A stretch of 64,000 bases of DNA from Scytalidium lignicola. Its lineage: Eukaryota; Ascomycota; Leotiomycetes. A program made the translations under genes and the position numbers. The notes beneath the pieces were generated by a model, which had not been told where the DNA came from, ran no database searches, and saw only the letters and a program-made list of their open reading frames with translations. Position 1 is the first letter of the stretch. Every line of letters begins with the position of its first letter. Below are positions 11,262-22,980 of this stretch, piece by piece. The stretch is from assembly GCA_002812745.2 (NCBI GenBank), contig NCSJ02000040.1, forward strand, positions 124,001-188,000, read 5' to 3'.

Positions 11262-12690
11262 TTAAGGATATTGTTTCATTAGATGTTCCTGGATAAGCTC
11301 ACCAAGCTTTTCAAATTCCAATAAAAATCCATCGTGACCTTCAGGAGATTTGAGGATTGATAATGTTGCTTCGGGTAATGCTTTCGCCAATAGCTCTTGA
11401 GATTCTAGTCGGAAAAGTTCGTCTGATTCTACCCCAATAACAAGTGCACCTGGTGGCACAGCACTTAAGACCTTTGATAGTTGGACATGTTGCTCTAATC
11501 TGGTAGAGCTTTGTAGGTCAGCACACCTATCCCTTGTCACATCGTGGAGATCCATCTTATAGGTAAGATGGATATAACAGTTTGCATCGAATCGACGAAT
11601 GAACTTTTGGCCTTGGTATCGTAGATAGCTCTGTGCCGAAAATAATGGATTGGTTGTGCTATTCATTTTTCGTTGGAAGTGCTTCGGAGTGAGCACAATA
11701 GGAAGATCAGGGACAATGCTACAGTCGTCAGGTTCTGGTGTGCAGGAGCCAGGAGGAGTGTCCAGAAGCTCGCCGGTACGAACAGGTGTGACTTCAGAGA
11801 TAGGCAATACTGGTTTGCCGCCCTTTCGTCGATCCCTTGAGGAATCCAAACCTCTACCGAATCGAGTTTGGAATGATGAGCAGGATCGATAAGTAAGGAG
11901 TGCTGCCATCCTAGCAGCCGCGAGTCCCACGGCTGGCTGGGTAGCTGGTGTTGGTAGGTAATAACCATCCTCAAACTGTGGGTCTGCATAAATACACTGT
12001 CTCTGCGCCTCACCCCATGCAATTCCCCACGCGCTATGGTCGGCAGATGTAGCAATAGGTATGATAGTTTTCACATAGCCTTTTGGTGTGCACAATGGCC
12101 ATTCGAGTGTTGTCATACCTCCCATGGATCCCCCAATAACAGCTGTCACACTAGTAACATTAAGAGCATCGAGGATTTGCTTGTGTAGTCTGAGGAAAGA
12201 ATATCAGAGAACTGTTACTTCATTAACGTAGACGCGATACTTACCGAATATCATCTCTGATAGTCGTTTGCGGGAAATCAGGTCCGTATATGCGGCCTGC
12301 ATCAGGGTTGACACTGAGAGGGGATGATGAACCATATGGTGAGCCTAGTAGGTTGGCGCAGAAGATGAAATATCTAGAGGTATCAAATGGCTTGCCACTG
12401 CCTATTAATGGGCCCCACCAATCTTCTACATCACTGCTCCCAGTCAAGGCATGACATAAGACAAGACAGTTATCACCCTTGGTATTGAGAGAACCCCATA
12501 TCTTATAGGCAATATTAACATTTCGTAATTCGACCCCGGATTCGAGTATAAATGAATCGACACAGGCAATAGACTGCCCAGCCACTAAGTCGGCATACTC
12601 ATTTCTTATAGGGGGTGTGTAGTTCAAGTCTATAAACGGTTAGAAAGTTAGATCATTATCTATAAGTTGATTAAACATACACAGTGCCAT
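11262..12690 (-). CDS. homoserine O-acetyltransferase family protein, 440 aa
   Basis: A 10-nt first exon (12681-12690, MAL plus one base) joins 12245-12629 and 11262-12189 through GT-AG introns; the total is 1323 nt. It is an alpha/beta hydrolase of the MetX/Met2 type: CHALTGSSDVEDWW, FFCANLLGSPYGSSSP-like (FIFCANLLGSPYGSS here), the nucleophile elbow GGSMGGM (Ser about 153), the acid in GVESDELF (Asp about 388) and the base in PEGHDGFL (His about 417). All three triad residues are present, and AARMAALLTYRS is typical. The reaction transfers acetyl from acetyl-CoA to L-homoserine (methionine pathway); relatives can use serine or other acceptors. It is somewhat shorter than usual fungal Met2, so a paralogue is possible. 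Divergent from the nitrilase with 310 bp between starts. Confidence 0.88.
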
Positions 12691-13000
12691 GTTTAAATTT
12701 TGCACTTCTAGGAGTTGAACTACGGAAAAGAGAAAGATGAATTGAAGGACATCAACAGTACATCATTTTAAAAAGACCTTCGAACTAGATTTTATTATAT
12801 ATAATAATTTTTGATATCACTCGCTGATAAGTGTTGTTCGTTATCAATCACCGTTAGTATTGAGGTATCCGCGGGATATGTTCGCGCTCGGTGTTTGATG
12901 TGTGATAATGCGTCTATCCGGGATTTGACAAATGAAACACCATACCGTTAAAAGTATATATACCGTATCACACTGATAGCTTGCATTATCATAAGTTATC
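12691..13000. promoter_or_regulatory. bidirectional promoter, acetyltransferase/nitrilase
   Basis: 310 bp separate the two start codons. A TATA-like AAAGTATATATACC lies at about 12951-12964, some 40-50 bp before the nitrilase ATG. CG-rich patches (CCGCGGG near 12869) lie mid-gap. Shared regulation is inferred from arrangement only. Confidence 0.45.
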
Positions 13001-14496
13001 ATGAGTAAACCACAAAGCGTTAAAATTGCTGCGGTGCAGAGTGCCCCGGTGGCATTTAATCTCGAAGAGAGTTTGAAGAAGGTCGAGAGTTTTACAGCTC
13101 AAGCTGCGACTGAAGGAGCCCAACTAGTAGTGTTTCCGTGAGTTAATTTACCTTCCTTATGCTTGCCAATTTCTGGCTCTAAAATCTAGACATAGATTAG
13201 GATAACTCGCTAATACATGAAAACAATGAAGCGAAGCCTTCTTGTCAGCTTACCCATGGCGTTACGCTTTCGACGCTACCATTGGGACTCGTGAGCCACG
13301 AGGTATGCACGTTCAAACAACTTTTGCAGTTGAAAATAGCTCCATTTTGCGGTTTTTTTAAGTATATTTAGCTCATTGCAGCTTAGGTCGTACTTGGTAT
13401 GCAAAATATTACGACTCCGCGGTAGCAATACCATCTCCTGAATTCAACTTCCTGTTAGAAATCGCCGAGAAAAATAAAGTATTTCTCACCATAGGAATCA
13501 TAGAGAAGGACGGAGGGACTCTATACTGCACCAACTTAATAATAAGTAAAGAAGGGACTCTCCTGAATCGACATCGCAAGGTAAGTGTAGTACGTACTCT
13601 TTTTTAAGTATACCTGCCAACACATTGATTAAAGCTCGTCCCTACAGCTGTCGAACGTCTTGTATGGGGCCGGGGCTCTGGCGACTCTTTGAAAGTCGTA
13701 GATACAGGGTTTGGTAAACTTGGAGGACTGATTTGGTAGGTTTCAAAGCTACGCTCGTCAAACCTAATAGCTAACATATGGCAGCTGGGAGAATTATATG
13801 CCTGCTGCTCGTCTTGCATTATACCAACTTGGAATTGAGTAAGTGATACAAATTTCGGTGAATTGATTGCTCCGGGCTTGTTGGTCTGATTTTATATGTA
13901 GCATATATGTTGCTCCAAATGCTGATGATCTGCCTGCTTGGGTCGCGTCGATGCAGCATATTGCCAAAGAAGGTCGCTGCTTCGTTATTTCCGTGAATCA
14001 ATTCTGTAAAGTGTGCACACCAGCCTATTAATCTCTTCATTAGAGACAATGTTGATCATTTAGGTTTCTGATTTTCCGGCTGACTACCCTCCATTCACTC
14101 CTGGCCACCACGACCGCAATCCAGAAGGCTTACCATGGTCTTCGGAAGACATTGTAAATCATGGCGGGTCTTGTATAGTTGGACCACTAGGAACTTTTAT
14201 CGCCGATCCTGTCTGGGATAAGGAAGAGATAATATACGCTACTCTGAACCTTTCTGACTTGGTTGAAGCAAGGGTAAGAATGTATTATTGATTCAACAAA
14301 TTTAGTAATTGCTAACGATTTATTATAGATGGATTTCGATCCAGTGGGAAGCTATTCGAGACCTGACGTATTGTATGTATCCTTTTCCCTCAACGTTCAA
14401 CACCTCAGAGGTTAACTGGTATTCTATTTTAGCTCTTTAAGGGTGAATACAGACCCTGCCAAGAATGTAACCTTTAGTAAATCTTCAAATGAATAA
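13001..14496 (+). CDS. nitrilase/cyanide-hydratase-type carbon-nitrogen hydrolase, 327 aa
   Basis: Nine exons: 13001-13137, 13232-13302, 13387-13580, 13635-13735, 13785-13838, 13902-14010, 14064-14273, 14329-14372 and 14433-14496. All introns are GT-AG and every phase matches; the sum is 984 nt. The catalytic triad is visible: Glu47 in [11 protein letters not shown], Lys134 in LNRHRK and Cys168 in [14 protein letters not shown]. Further family marks are [26 protein letters not shown] and [19 protein letters not shown] is the class-1 nitrilase signature, so the likely reaction is nitrile to carboxylate plus ammonia. The C-terminus is short, unlike the long tails of filament-forming cyanide hydratases. 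Likely cytosolic. Confidence 0.93.
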
Positions 14497-16728
14497 AGGG
14501 GTTAAAATAGTGTTACTATATTTAAAGAAGAAATGGAGAGATATATTAGATACTTATATGCAACTCTTAAAGCTATAGTAAATTATGGTGTTAAGATATT
14601 TTCGATTACTCCTTTCGAATAGCTATTGGAAATAAAGTCACGTATCTGGCTACTTAAGTAGGTGATAATATATATAACCCGGTCAATGCCGTAGTCATCG
14701 AATTTGCCTGCCTAAAATACTCCGGCGTGATAGTTGCGCATAAAGATATCATATCGGAAGATAAAATCAGCTCGAAGGTATATCTTCCCACAAGTAAATG
14801 CTCAACAAGAGCTGTCAATTTTATGCGGGCCACTACCCCGCTCAATCAATTCCGGCACTTCCGGTCGAAGCCGTACAAACAATTTGTTGCCACGGAATAA
14901 CTAAATTCGTTGAAATAGTGTAAAAATACATGACACGGTCACAACTAGGCACGTAATTATATGAAGGCACTATACAGGGAGAGGGTGACTACACCACGGA
15001 GTTGTGGCTTGGGTTTGAGTTATTTTCCGATTTACTTCTAGATTTGTGTTTTTTCTTACTACTTCACTGTGGATTCTTTTGTGGCTGGCAGGATTGTAGG
15101 ATACTGATGCAGAAAACCCAATGATGTACCGTCAGGTGTCCTCTACAGCCACCAATTAGTATTTAGCCAAACACATGGTATGGTTATAAAAAGAAATACA
15201 AACAAAGGAGGCAAAACAAAAGGGTGATAGACTAGTCAAACATGAAGAGAGATGGGTACATCGGGATCAGATCTCAAGCGTAAAAGATGAACAAGCTCCA
15301 TGGAACCTCGCACGGTGGGTAAAGACTAGAAATATACCTCGGTCCCCCGTACCCCTCCTATAGAATGGAAAGATGGTACACTAGCAGAGGACCTACTAGG
15401 AAAGACAAGAGCAACCTTAGGTCAATCGCTGTTCCCAAACCATGATCTGAGCGACATCCGAACATTAATATACCTTCAGCAAAGGGACAATAGCCCCTTC
15501 GTCATCCAATGGAATGGGGAGTGTGAAACCTTACGAGCAGTCCCTCCTGAAAAAATCTCCTAGAGACCACACAATTTCAAACGGAGTACCGAAGATAGCA
15601 GCTAACATGCTAATTCCAACACTTACTCACATATTCAATGCTTCACTTAGGCTACAACGCTGCCCATAACACTCTAGGAAGCTGGTCACGATGATTGAGG
15701 AGGAAGGGAAATCTGACTAGTTGAAGCTTGAAATTTATCCTCCGGATCTAGATCCACGTTTATGATCATTATTAGCGCATTAGCTTTTGATGCGATAAGT
15801 TATTAGACTTTAGCTTTAGCTTGCTGGCCCGAGGATGATGACAGCTTGTGCAAAGGGGGAGCTTGGGAGCTTGGCACGAAGGCCTATCCTATATAAACAG
15901 ATGTACTCCGTATTTGCTTAGTAGATAGGAGCTTCGTACTTAACTCAAATTGATATCTTTACCCAAAAGTATCTAGTAACGGGATTCAACCTTTGAAGTG
16001 TTTTCATCTAATCATACGCCACAATCGTATTAATTAACGGCAGTACGACATCGAGCCGTACCGAGCTCAGGGACGTGAGACCGAGGTACAGGTACGGGAC
16101 ATAGCAATCCCGCTTCACCGATTTGCAGCTTAAGGTTAGTGTTTTGATTGGCATGTATCCCTAACAATGCAGTAAAGCAATATATGTCCGTACAGTGTTA
16201 TCTTTAAATGGAAGGTGCTCAAATACGAGGTCGATAAGTTACCTTGTTTGTATTAACAATCGCAAATTAGGAGACACTGTAGCGCCAAGGGGAAGAAGGG
16301 GTATCCTTACCCCTCCACCCCCCCCCCCCCCGTAACCTCAATTCCTGCTAACTTGTACAGTAGTGCTTATTGTTGATATTAACCTAATGCATGGAATTTG
16401 ATGACAATCGTATGGTAGAGAGTCGGGATACCGGAGTGCCATCACAAAAGTATTCGTACAGGATCCGTGCATATAACCAATCACATACTTGTCTAACTCC
16501 CTATGGAAAGCATGATTGGTTTGGTGCATGGACTCCTGTAAGACTTTACACAGCATATGAGATAGAGTATAACATACCCTGCTCCTCCATACTTGCCCTG
16601 GTAAACATGCAATAAATAATAATGCTTGTGACTTGTCCGCCGGTTTCCCATTTTTTATCTGAACAGGGAATTTGATTAGCCTGACCACACGATGATATCT
16701 TCCAGTTATAGAGGAGCCCGATTGTCTT
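14497..16728. other. intergenic, 2.2 kb, no gene supported
   Basis: No open frame here resembles a known family; those at 14654-14845, 16338-16688, 16391-16615 and 16546-16755 look random. A poly-C tract of about 16 nt lies near 16316-16331. Confidence 0.45.
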
Positions 16729-18748
16729 ATGGAGCTGCAAAATCTCCCTCCTCAACGCTATTATTTGATAATCACAATGTTGGCTACCTTATGCATTGGA
16801 CTGCTCGCGTTAGGTACAGTCTATGGTGCCCCAGCATCAGACGATGGCCATTCCATTCATGAACGGGTTTATTCTCGGCATCCTAGATGGGAGAAAAGAA
16901 CGGATGACTGATGGCAGATTTTCCATGCGAATTGCGCTCACACAGCAAAACCTCTATAGAGCTGAAGCTATGCTTTTGCAGGTCTCACATCCAAGCTCCT
17001 CTTCGTTTAGCCAATATTGGAGTCCAAAAAAGGTAGCAAATACATTTGCACCATCCGATGAAAGTCTTGCAGCTGTAACTGGTTGTTTGACTAGTTCTGG
17101 AATATCGAAAGATGTAATACTTCTTCGTCAAACAAAGGTTCACTCACTTTCAACATAACCATTGGTGACGCCGAACGTCTCCTTCAAACCTAGTATTATC
17201 ATTATGTCAACACCTTATCGGGAGAGAAGAGCGTTGCTTGTGATTATTACAATGTTCCTAAGAACATTCGCCCTCATATTGACTTTACTCCAACAATTGC
17301 GCTAAACTCAACTGGTAAACGACGACGTCGGAGTACTGAGCAACCTCAAGAGAGCAAAAGGATTCAACCACTTCAGCCGAAGCTTAGTGCAGCTTTCAAG
17401 TCGACACAAATTCAACTTCCAGCAAATGATCTGACAAACTATGATATTAATATAACACCCGACTGCTTCCGAGCTCTGTATAGAATCCCGGTAAAGACCA
17501 CCGCAAATCTTAAGAATTCCCTGGCAATATATGCTGAAGGTCCGAACCAATACTATCAAGCTGATTTGAATGTCTTTTTCCGAAACTTCTCTCCACCACT
17601 CGTTGGACGCTCACCAAACTTTGTATCGGTTGATGGTGGCGCGAAATTTAATCGTAGTTCCCAAGTTCCGATTAACTCTCCACTAGGAGAGGCAGAACTT
17701 GACCTGATGTACTCAATGGCGCTTACCTTTCCACCTCAATGTTAGTATTTACCAAGTTGGTGATACATTTGCTGGAGGTAGCTTTGACTTACCCTTGGAT
17801 GCTTTGGACGCATCTTTTTGTACTTATGTGGGGGGTGATGACCCCACAGATGACCCAATCTATCCAGATCCATATGGATATAATCAGACCCAAAATTGTG
17901 GTGGTACACCATTACCTAAGGTCATTTCGTTTTCTTATGAAGGTAATGAAAGTGGTTACACTGATCTTGAAAAGCAACGACTATGTCATGAGTTTTTGAA
18001 GCTTGGCATTTTAGGGACGTCGGTCTTCTTTGCCTCTGGCGACGATGGTGTTGCTGGTAATGGTGATAGGTGCCTTGACCCCGCTACAGATGGCACAACC
18101 TTTAATCCAGAATTTCCTGCTACTTGTCCCTATATCACAACTGTAGGGGGTACCGAAGTCCCTCTAGGATCTTCTGTTCGGCAGCCAGAGATTGCTATGA
18201 ATTCAACGACTGTCACCGGTGGTGGCTTTAGTAACTTCTTCGCCATCCCGGATTATCAGAAGGAGACTGTGCTAGCTTGGTTTGCGAAGCACCCAAACTT
18301 ATATAATTCAACGGTATTTAATAACACTAAGCAAACACCGGGATATCCAGATGTATCTATGAATGGAGTAAATATCCTCGTGGGTGTTAGCGCAGAACCA
18401 CCTTACTCAACTGCTGATGAATTAGCCCCTGTTTCTGGTACTTCAGCTTCAGTAAGATCACCCTTGCCTGTTATACCACAACAACTAACAAATAATCAAC
18501 AGTACCCTGCCTTTGCTTCTGTAATTACTCTCATCAACGATGCTAGATTGAATGCTGGTAAGACATCTGTTAGATTCATCAATCCGGTCGCTTATGCCCA
18601 TCCTCATGTGTTTAATGACATTACAATTGGAAACAATGAAGGAAGTGGAACGAGTAGTTTCAGTGCTACAGAGGGATGGGATCCCATCACAGGGCTCGGC
18701 ACACCTAACTTCCCCAAACTCCTTGAGCTGTATCTTTCCCTGCCTTGA
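16729..18748 (+). pseudogene. broken sedolisin (S53) serine-carboxyl protease
   Basis: The start encodes a hydrophobic signal segment (YLIITMLATLCIGLLALG), then pro-domain RVYSRHPRWEKR. The homologous sequence continues but changes frame near 16905-16915, again near 17120-17130 and again near 17738, and has an in-frame TAG at 17191-17193. The C-terminal 950 nt is open: GDDGVAG, TTVGGTEVPLG and the catalytic Ser motif SGTSAS. A likely genuine 51-nt intron (18452-18502, GTAAGA...CAG with CTAAC) follows SGTSAS. E and D of the triad lie in GEAELDLMYSMA. Family members are secreted acid tripeptidyl peptidases. The catalytic residues persist, so decay is recent, or some shifts are assembly errors; one nonsense codon and three shifts make an inactive gene most likely. 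Confidence 0.8.
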
Positions 18749-18899
18749 CCTTAGAATGGCACATCACAGAGACGTATGTTGCTGCTACGTATATGGCAAG
18801 GGAAGGACGGGCTTATTTTTTTTTTTTTTAATTTTAAGATTGTTAGAATTGAATCACCTTAAGAAAAACTTAACTTCTCATTGCTCGATTGGTGTCCTA

Positions 18900-19750
18900 G
18901 GTNAAAAAACATAAAAAAAACTACTTATTAAACCAAATTCGGCCGCGTTTGCTAAAGTCTTCATCTTTAAAGACTTGACGCAAATGACAGAGCAAAATAT
19001 TCGTTTTGATATAGAGCAGAACCAGGATCGGAGTTTCATAGTACCGTTGGCTCCCAAAAAATATCCTTTCTCACCATGCTGCCTTCTGCCAGCAGGCATT
19101 TTTGTTGCACTACCTCGGCACTGATGAATGATGCGGCTCGCTCTCGTTTCCGTTTATCAGCGAGAAGCCCATCTTGGTAGTGAACAAAGTTGGATTGCAG
19201 ATCTCCTTCCCTCTCTCTATCATGGCATTAAAAAAACACCTCTATAAACTTGGAGGCAATGTCCTCCTGCACGGGAGAGCCTCTCGCTGCTATATAGACT
19301 TTGCCGGTGTTCTGTATGACAGCGAAAACACTCTGCTAAAGGGCATTATTGAAATTGTAGTCGTCAAATACAGCAGAAGAGCTTTTGCCCCCAAGTTCCA
19401 AGGTGACAAGCTTCAGATTGCTATCCGCAGCCGTCTTTTGGATCTTGTGACCAGTAGCAAGACTATCAGCAAACCTTACTTTACGAACCTTCATATAGCT
19501 CGCAGAGTCGACTCGGTTATACTATCGTACCTTCACTCCTGGAGGGATAATGTTGTCCTCGGTAACTAATTGGACGAAGCGGGTGCAATCAAATGGTGTT
19601 TTTTTTCACTCGGCTTTAAGATCCTTACATTCCCGGTAGCCAGATCAGGGGCTAGTTTGAAGGCCATAAGAGTATCAGGCCCCGTTCCATTGGTTTATAT
19701 TGTTTATACCAACGAACACTCTAAGCGGTTCGTGTATAGCGGGTACGGAA
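18900..19750 (-). pseudogene. decayed aldehyde dehydrogenase
   Basis: Translating the minus strand in shifting frames recovers ALDH landmarks in order. From high to low coordinates they are EPLRVFVGI (about 19730), FKLAPDLATGNVRILKPSEK (about 19610-19670), KVRKVRF..ATGHKIQKTA, LKLVTLELGGKS (about 19375-19415), NTGKVYIA where the catalytic Cys of GQxCxA is Tyr, IASKFIE, and WEPTVL followed by a KTLANAAEFGL-like tail (about 18925). Stops and shifts occur throughout and both ends are missing. No open frame exceeds about 75 codons on this strand. The function is lost. Confidence 0.75.
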
Positions 19751-21017
19751 GTACTCCGTACTTTGGGAGAAAAGTCAGCTTACGTAACCGACGCTAATCT
19801 ACGCTAGTGCCGTTAGCGTCTTTTGATTGCGTTTTGTTTTCCTTCCGAATTTTGAAATTTTTTTCTTTCTTTCTTTTCTTCCAACCATTATACTCGTGTT
19901 TAGCTTGAACTTCAACTCGCTTCAATGCGTACGAAGTCGCTATTCAGCTTGACCGCAAGGAGCCATCAAATTCCATGATGTCAATTATCCAGTCAACGGG
20001 TCTAAGATTGATCAAATATTACTTTGACGTCTTGAGCCCTCGTGGAGCTCGACGAAGAAGTAATATCAATGTCATCATATTCCAAATCTTTTCGCTGAGT
20101 GGCCGTCGGCTAGTGATGTTAAAGACTTGCCATGATGTCAACATTTTCAATAGGACATAGTTTAATATGAATGTGACTTTCCAAGGTTTGTGAGTGAAGC
20201 GCAATTGAAGTCGCGACTTGGAGATACCATCGTGAGCACAGCGCAGACATGGTCTAAGTACACCTAACTGGCGGGACCACACAACGTTATCAAAGATTTT
20301 GACAACCACCACTTCTGCCCCAACCTAAAGTGATACTGATTATATTACTTGATTTCAGTTCAACCAACCTTCGTGCGCAGTTGAAATCATACAAACACCC
20401 CACAAACACAATGACGCGACGCGACGCGACTCGACGAGCAACTCTCTGAATACACAAAAAGCATCTTAATGTTTACTACAAGCTTGTGGATAGCACTTCT
20501 ATGAGAGGTTCGAGGCACAGGGGAGTCATACAAAGAACTACAAAGGATAGGAGAGGCGCGTTTACGTGCGGATTATCTGGATGGAGGTCTGGCATGTCTG
20601 ATTGACTATGGTGTGGAAGAAGACGATCTTGCAGAAGATGAGGAGCAAGTAGCAGATCCTAGGAGAGAAGGTGGAGAAGGATAGCTGAAACATCTGCATA
20701 GAGCTCGAATGAATCGGATCAAATCAGATTTTGGCTCAATTCAAAATTTCGGATTAAAAATTACAAGTCCGGATCTGATTTCGAGCTTCGCAGATTTGAA
20801 AGTCAGTCCAAATTAAGAAGGCGGTAAGTTATATTTAACACATGACAAGATTATTATTATGTAAATATAAATCAAAGTATTAATATGCATAAATAAAAAA
20901 TTTATGTAGTGTGGCGGATTATTCGAGATTCTGGCGCTGAAATTTTGTTCGAATACGCTGATTCTAGACAGAATCCGCGGTTACAAACAAACCCGAAAAT
21001 TCATTGAGATCTTTTAT
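19751..21017. other. intergenic, no gene seen
   Basis: Contains short simple repeats such as GACGCGACGCGACGCGAC near 20412-20430. Region 20700-20830 alternates GGATC- and GATTT-rich words but has no clear terminal repeats. Confidence 0.35.
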
Positions 21018-21209
21018 TGTTGGTAGAATATTGGCTACGTACACGTGACATTCACGTGTTAGGTATATACTAGTCCCGATTAGGTAGCGGGAGCGAGCGA
21101 AGCTCCTACTTCGCTCCACTCCCACCCCTTTTCAACAGTCAACCATGAATAAGCACAACTAGTATATTACGTGTAGCGTACCGTACTACGTGCCACAGGT
21201 GAACCTACA
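21018..21209 (+). mobile_element. family-2 192-bp solo-LTR-like/MITE element, second copy
   Basis: Starts TGTTGGTAGAATATTGG and ends GGTGAACCTACA, flanked by a perfect 5-bp duplication TTTAT (21013-21017, 21210-21214). Same length and internal blocks (ACTAGTCCCGATTAGGTAG, GGGAGCGAGCGAAGCTCC) as the copy at 5155. Confidence 0.82.
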
Positions 21210-21797
21210 TTTATGCACTGCTTGGTAGCTCGAGATAATTAATGCTACAAAAGTGTTGGCGGAATCTGGCATCCGAGATCCGAGTAGTAAATCGATCAAA
21301 TAGCATTTCTTAGTTTCCACACATCACTACAGATTTTTTAGATTTAATTAATGCATTTCTGAGAAGTCCACATCTTTCCGACCTAAAATGACCTTAAAAC
21401 TGCCCCAATAAGCCCCTAGTTGCTGTCGTTGAATACATCCTTGTTAAAATACAAAATGAATCCATTCCAACTCTTAGAAGAGACTTCATTTTTCCAAGCC
21501 ATACCAGCACGATACTTTACATATCTTATGAAATTATATCAAACTCATCCGATAGCTCCTCGGTCTTCCAACTAACTTACCAAGATTGCCTTTGCAGATT
21601 ATAAAGCAAGCTGGCTTATGCGCACCGAGGCTCGCTAACACTTTTATTTTTGGATTACTCATGCCGCTGAACAGAACAGCCATCCAAAATATCATACAAT
21701 AAAGCTCAACTTCTCTCTTTCGGTTGCTTGTACTATAGTTGAATTATCTTGTCAGGAGCTCACACTACTCAATTAGCACCACAATACCAACAACACC
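21210..21797. other. intergenic, promoter side of SDR
   Basis: No gene seen between the repeat and the SDR start. CAAC-rich leader just before the ATG (CACCACAATACCAACAACACC). Confidence 0.35.
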
Positions 21798-22586
21798 ATG
21801 TCGCAAAATCCACAAAAGAAACCCGTCATTGCCCTTGTAGGGGCTGGCCCTGGGATTGGTGAAGCTGTCGCTCGCCGCTTCACAGCTGAAGGCTTCGTCG
21901 TGGCACTCCTCGCTCGCACCGAAGACAAGCTTCAGACAATGGCTCAAGGAATTGACGACGACTTTGGCAAAGGCACGGCGAGATACTACCTCACTGACTT
22001 GCGCATTGAGCAATCCGTCCTCTCTAGCTTCAAGAATATCTCCACCGACTTAGGACCCGTGAGCGTCCTTGTCTACAACGCCGGTGCACGTCGTGTTAAT
22101 GGGAAGTCAATCCTAGACACTACCAGTGAGGAATTCGAGAACTTCACCAAAATCAATCTCTTTGGCGCTGTCTGGTCCACCAAGTGTGTCTTACCAGACA
22201 TGCTTGCTGCAGGCAAAGGAACAATTATTTATACTGGTGCTACTGGCTCATTGCGTGGAATGCCTGGTCTAAGCAGCTTCTCACCGGGCAAATTTGGTCT
22301 ACGCTCTTTCGCACAGATTGTAACACGGGAGTACCAGGCTCAAGGCATTCATGTAGCACATGTCATCGTTGATGGGCCTGTAGATGGAAAGCTTATTGGT
22401 GGTGTGAGACGGAGACAGTGGCAGCGAGAGGGAGCAACTGATAAACTAGAGGACGTTGAATCATATCTTGTACAACCAGTTGATCTAGCTCATACTTATT
22501 GGTTTTTACATACGCAACCACGAAGTGCTTGGACGCATGAGTTGGATGCTCGAGCTCAGAAGGAGACCATGTTTTCTAAGCTGTGA
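21798..22586 (+). CDS. atypical short-chain dehydrogenase/reductase, 262 aa
   Basis: Single exon. The glycine-rich loop is VGAGPGIGEAVARRF and beta-4 ends YNAGARR. The normal Tyr of the YxxxK active site is replaced: the segment reads GLSSFSPGKFGLRSF, with Phe before SPGK, while the Ser strand region reads YTGATGSLRG. This is a known trait of a subgroup of SDRs annotated only as oxidoreductase, so classical hydride-transfer catalysis may be altered. C-terminal RSAWTHELDARAQKE is also typical of that subgroup. No introns, in contrast to most neighbours. It is followed by the GST-kappa gene on the same strand with a 394-bp gap. Confidence 0.9.
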   Translation: MSQNPQKKPVIALVGAGPGIGEAVARRFTAEGFVVALLARTEDKLQTMAQGIDDDFGKGTARYYLTDLRIEQSVLSSFKNISTDLGPVSVLVYNAGARRVNGKSILDTTSEEFENFTKINLFGAVWSTKCVLPDMLAAGKGTIIYTGATGSLRGMPGLSSFSPGKFGLRSFAQIVTREYQAQGIHVAHVIVDGPVDGKLIGGVRRRQWQREGATDKLEDVESYLVQPVDLAHTYWFLHTQPRSAWTHELDARAQKETMFSKL

Positions 22587-22980
22587 GGAGGAATGTATTA
22601 TTAGAAAGCCTTTAGTTTTAAAATGACCGTCAATATTTGCGAGTATCAAAACTGGCAATAGCTACAGTTACCGTCGTGCATTCTAGCAGGTGATGTGATC
22701 GAGTCAGTCTGGGGATCTGGAGTCGTGGGGAATATTCTGATTAGTGATCACCAACCTCGGCTATTTGCTCATTCTTCCAACTTACACCTGAGTCGTGTGT
22801 CGGTAAGAACGTCATTTTCCCAAGACCATACAAACAATAAATAGCTTTTCTCATCTTGTGCTAATTAGATAAGCTCGTTGTCTTAGGAAGGTGCAATTCT
22901 GACCTTCATACCTTAAATCCATTATTCTGCACTCTTCTACACCATAGTCCTATAACTGGGTACGCTCCAAAATTGGAATC
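22587..22980. other. intergenic between SDR and GST-kappa
   Basis: Presumed terminator of the SDR and promoter of the GST gene; no specific elements recognised. Confidence 0.3.

Noticed and set aside
20019..20312. 97-codon minus-strand frame
   Set aside because: No domain, no supporting splice structure, lies in a gene-poor stretch.
20500..20520. tRNA B-box-like GGTTCGAGGC
   Set aside because: No matching A box, acceptor stem or cloverleaf around it.
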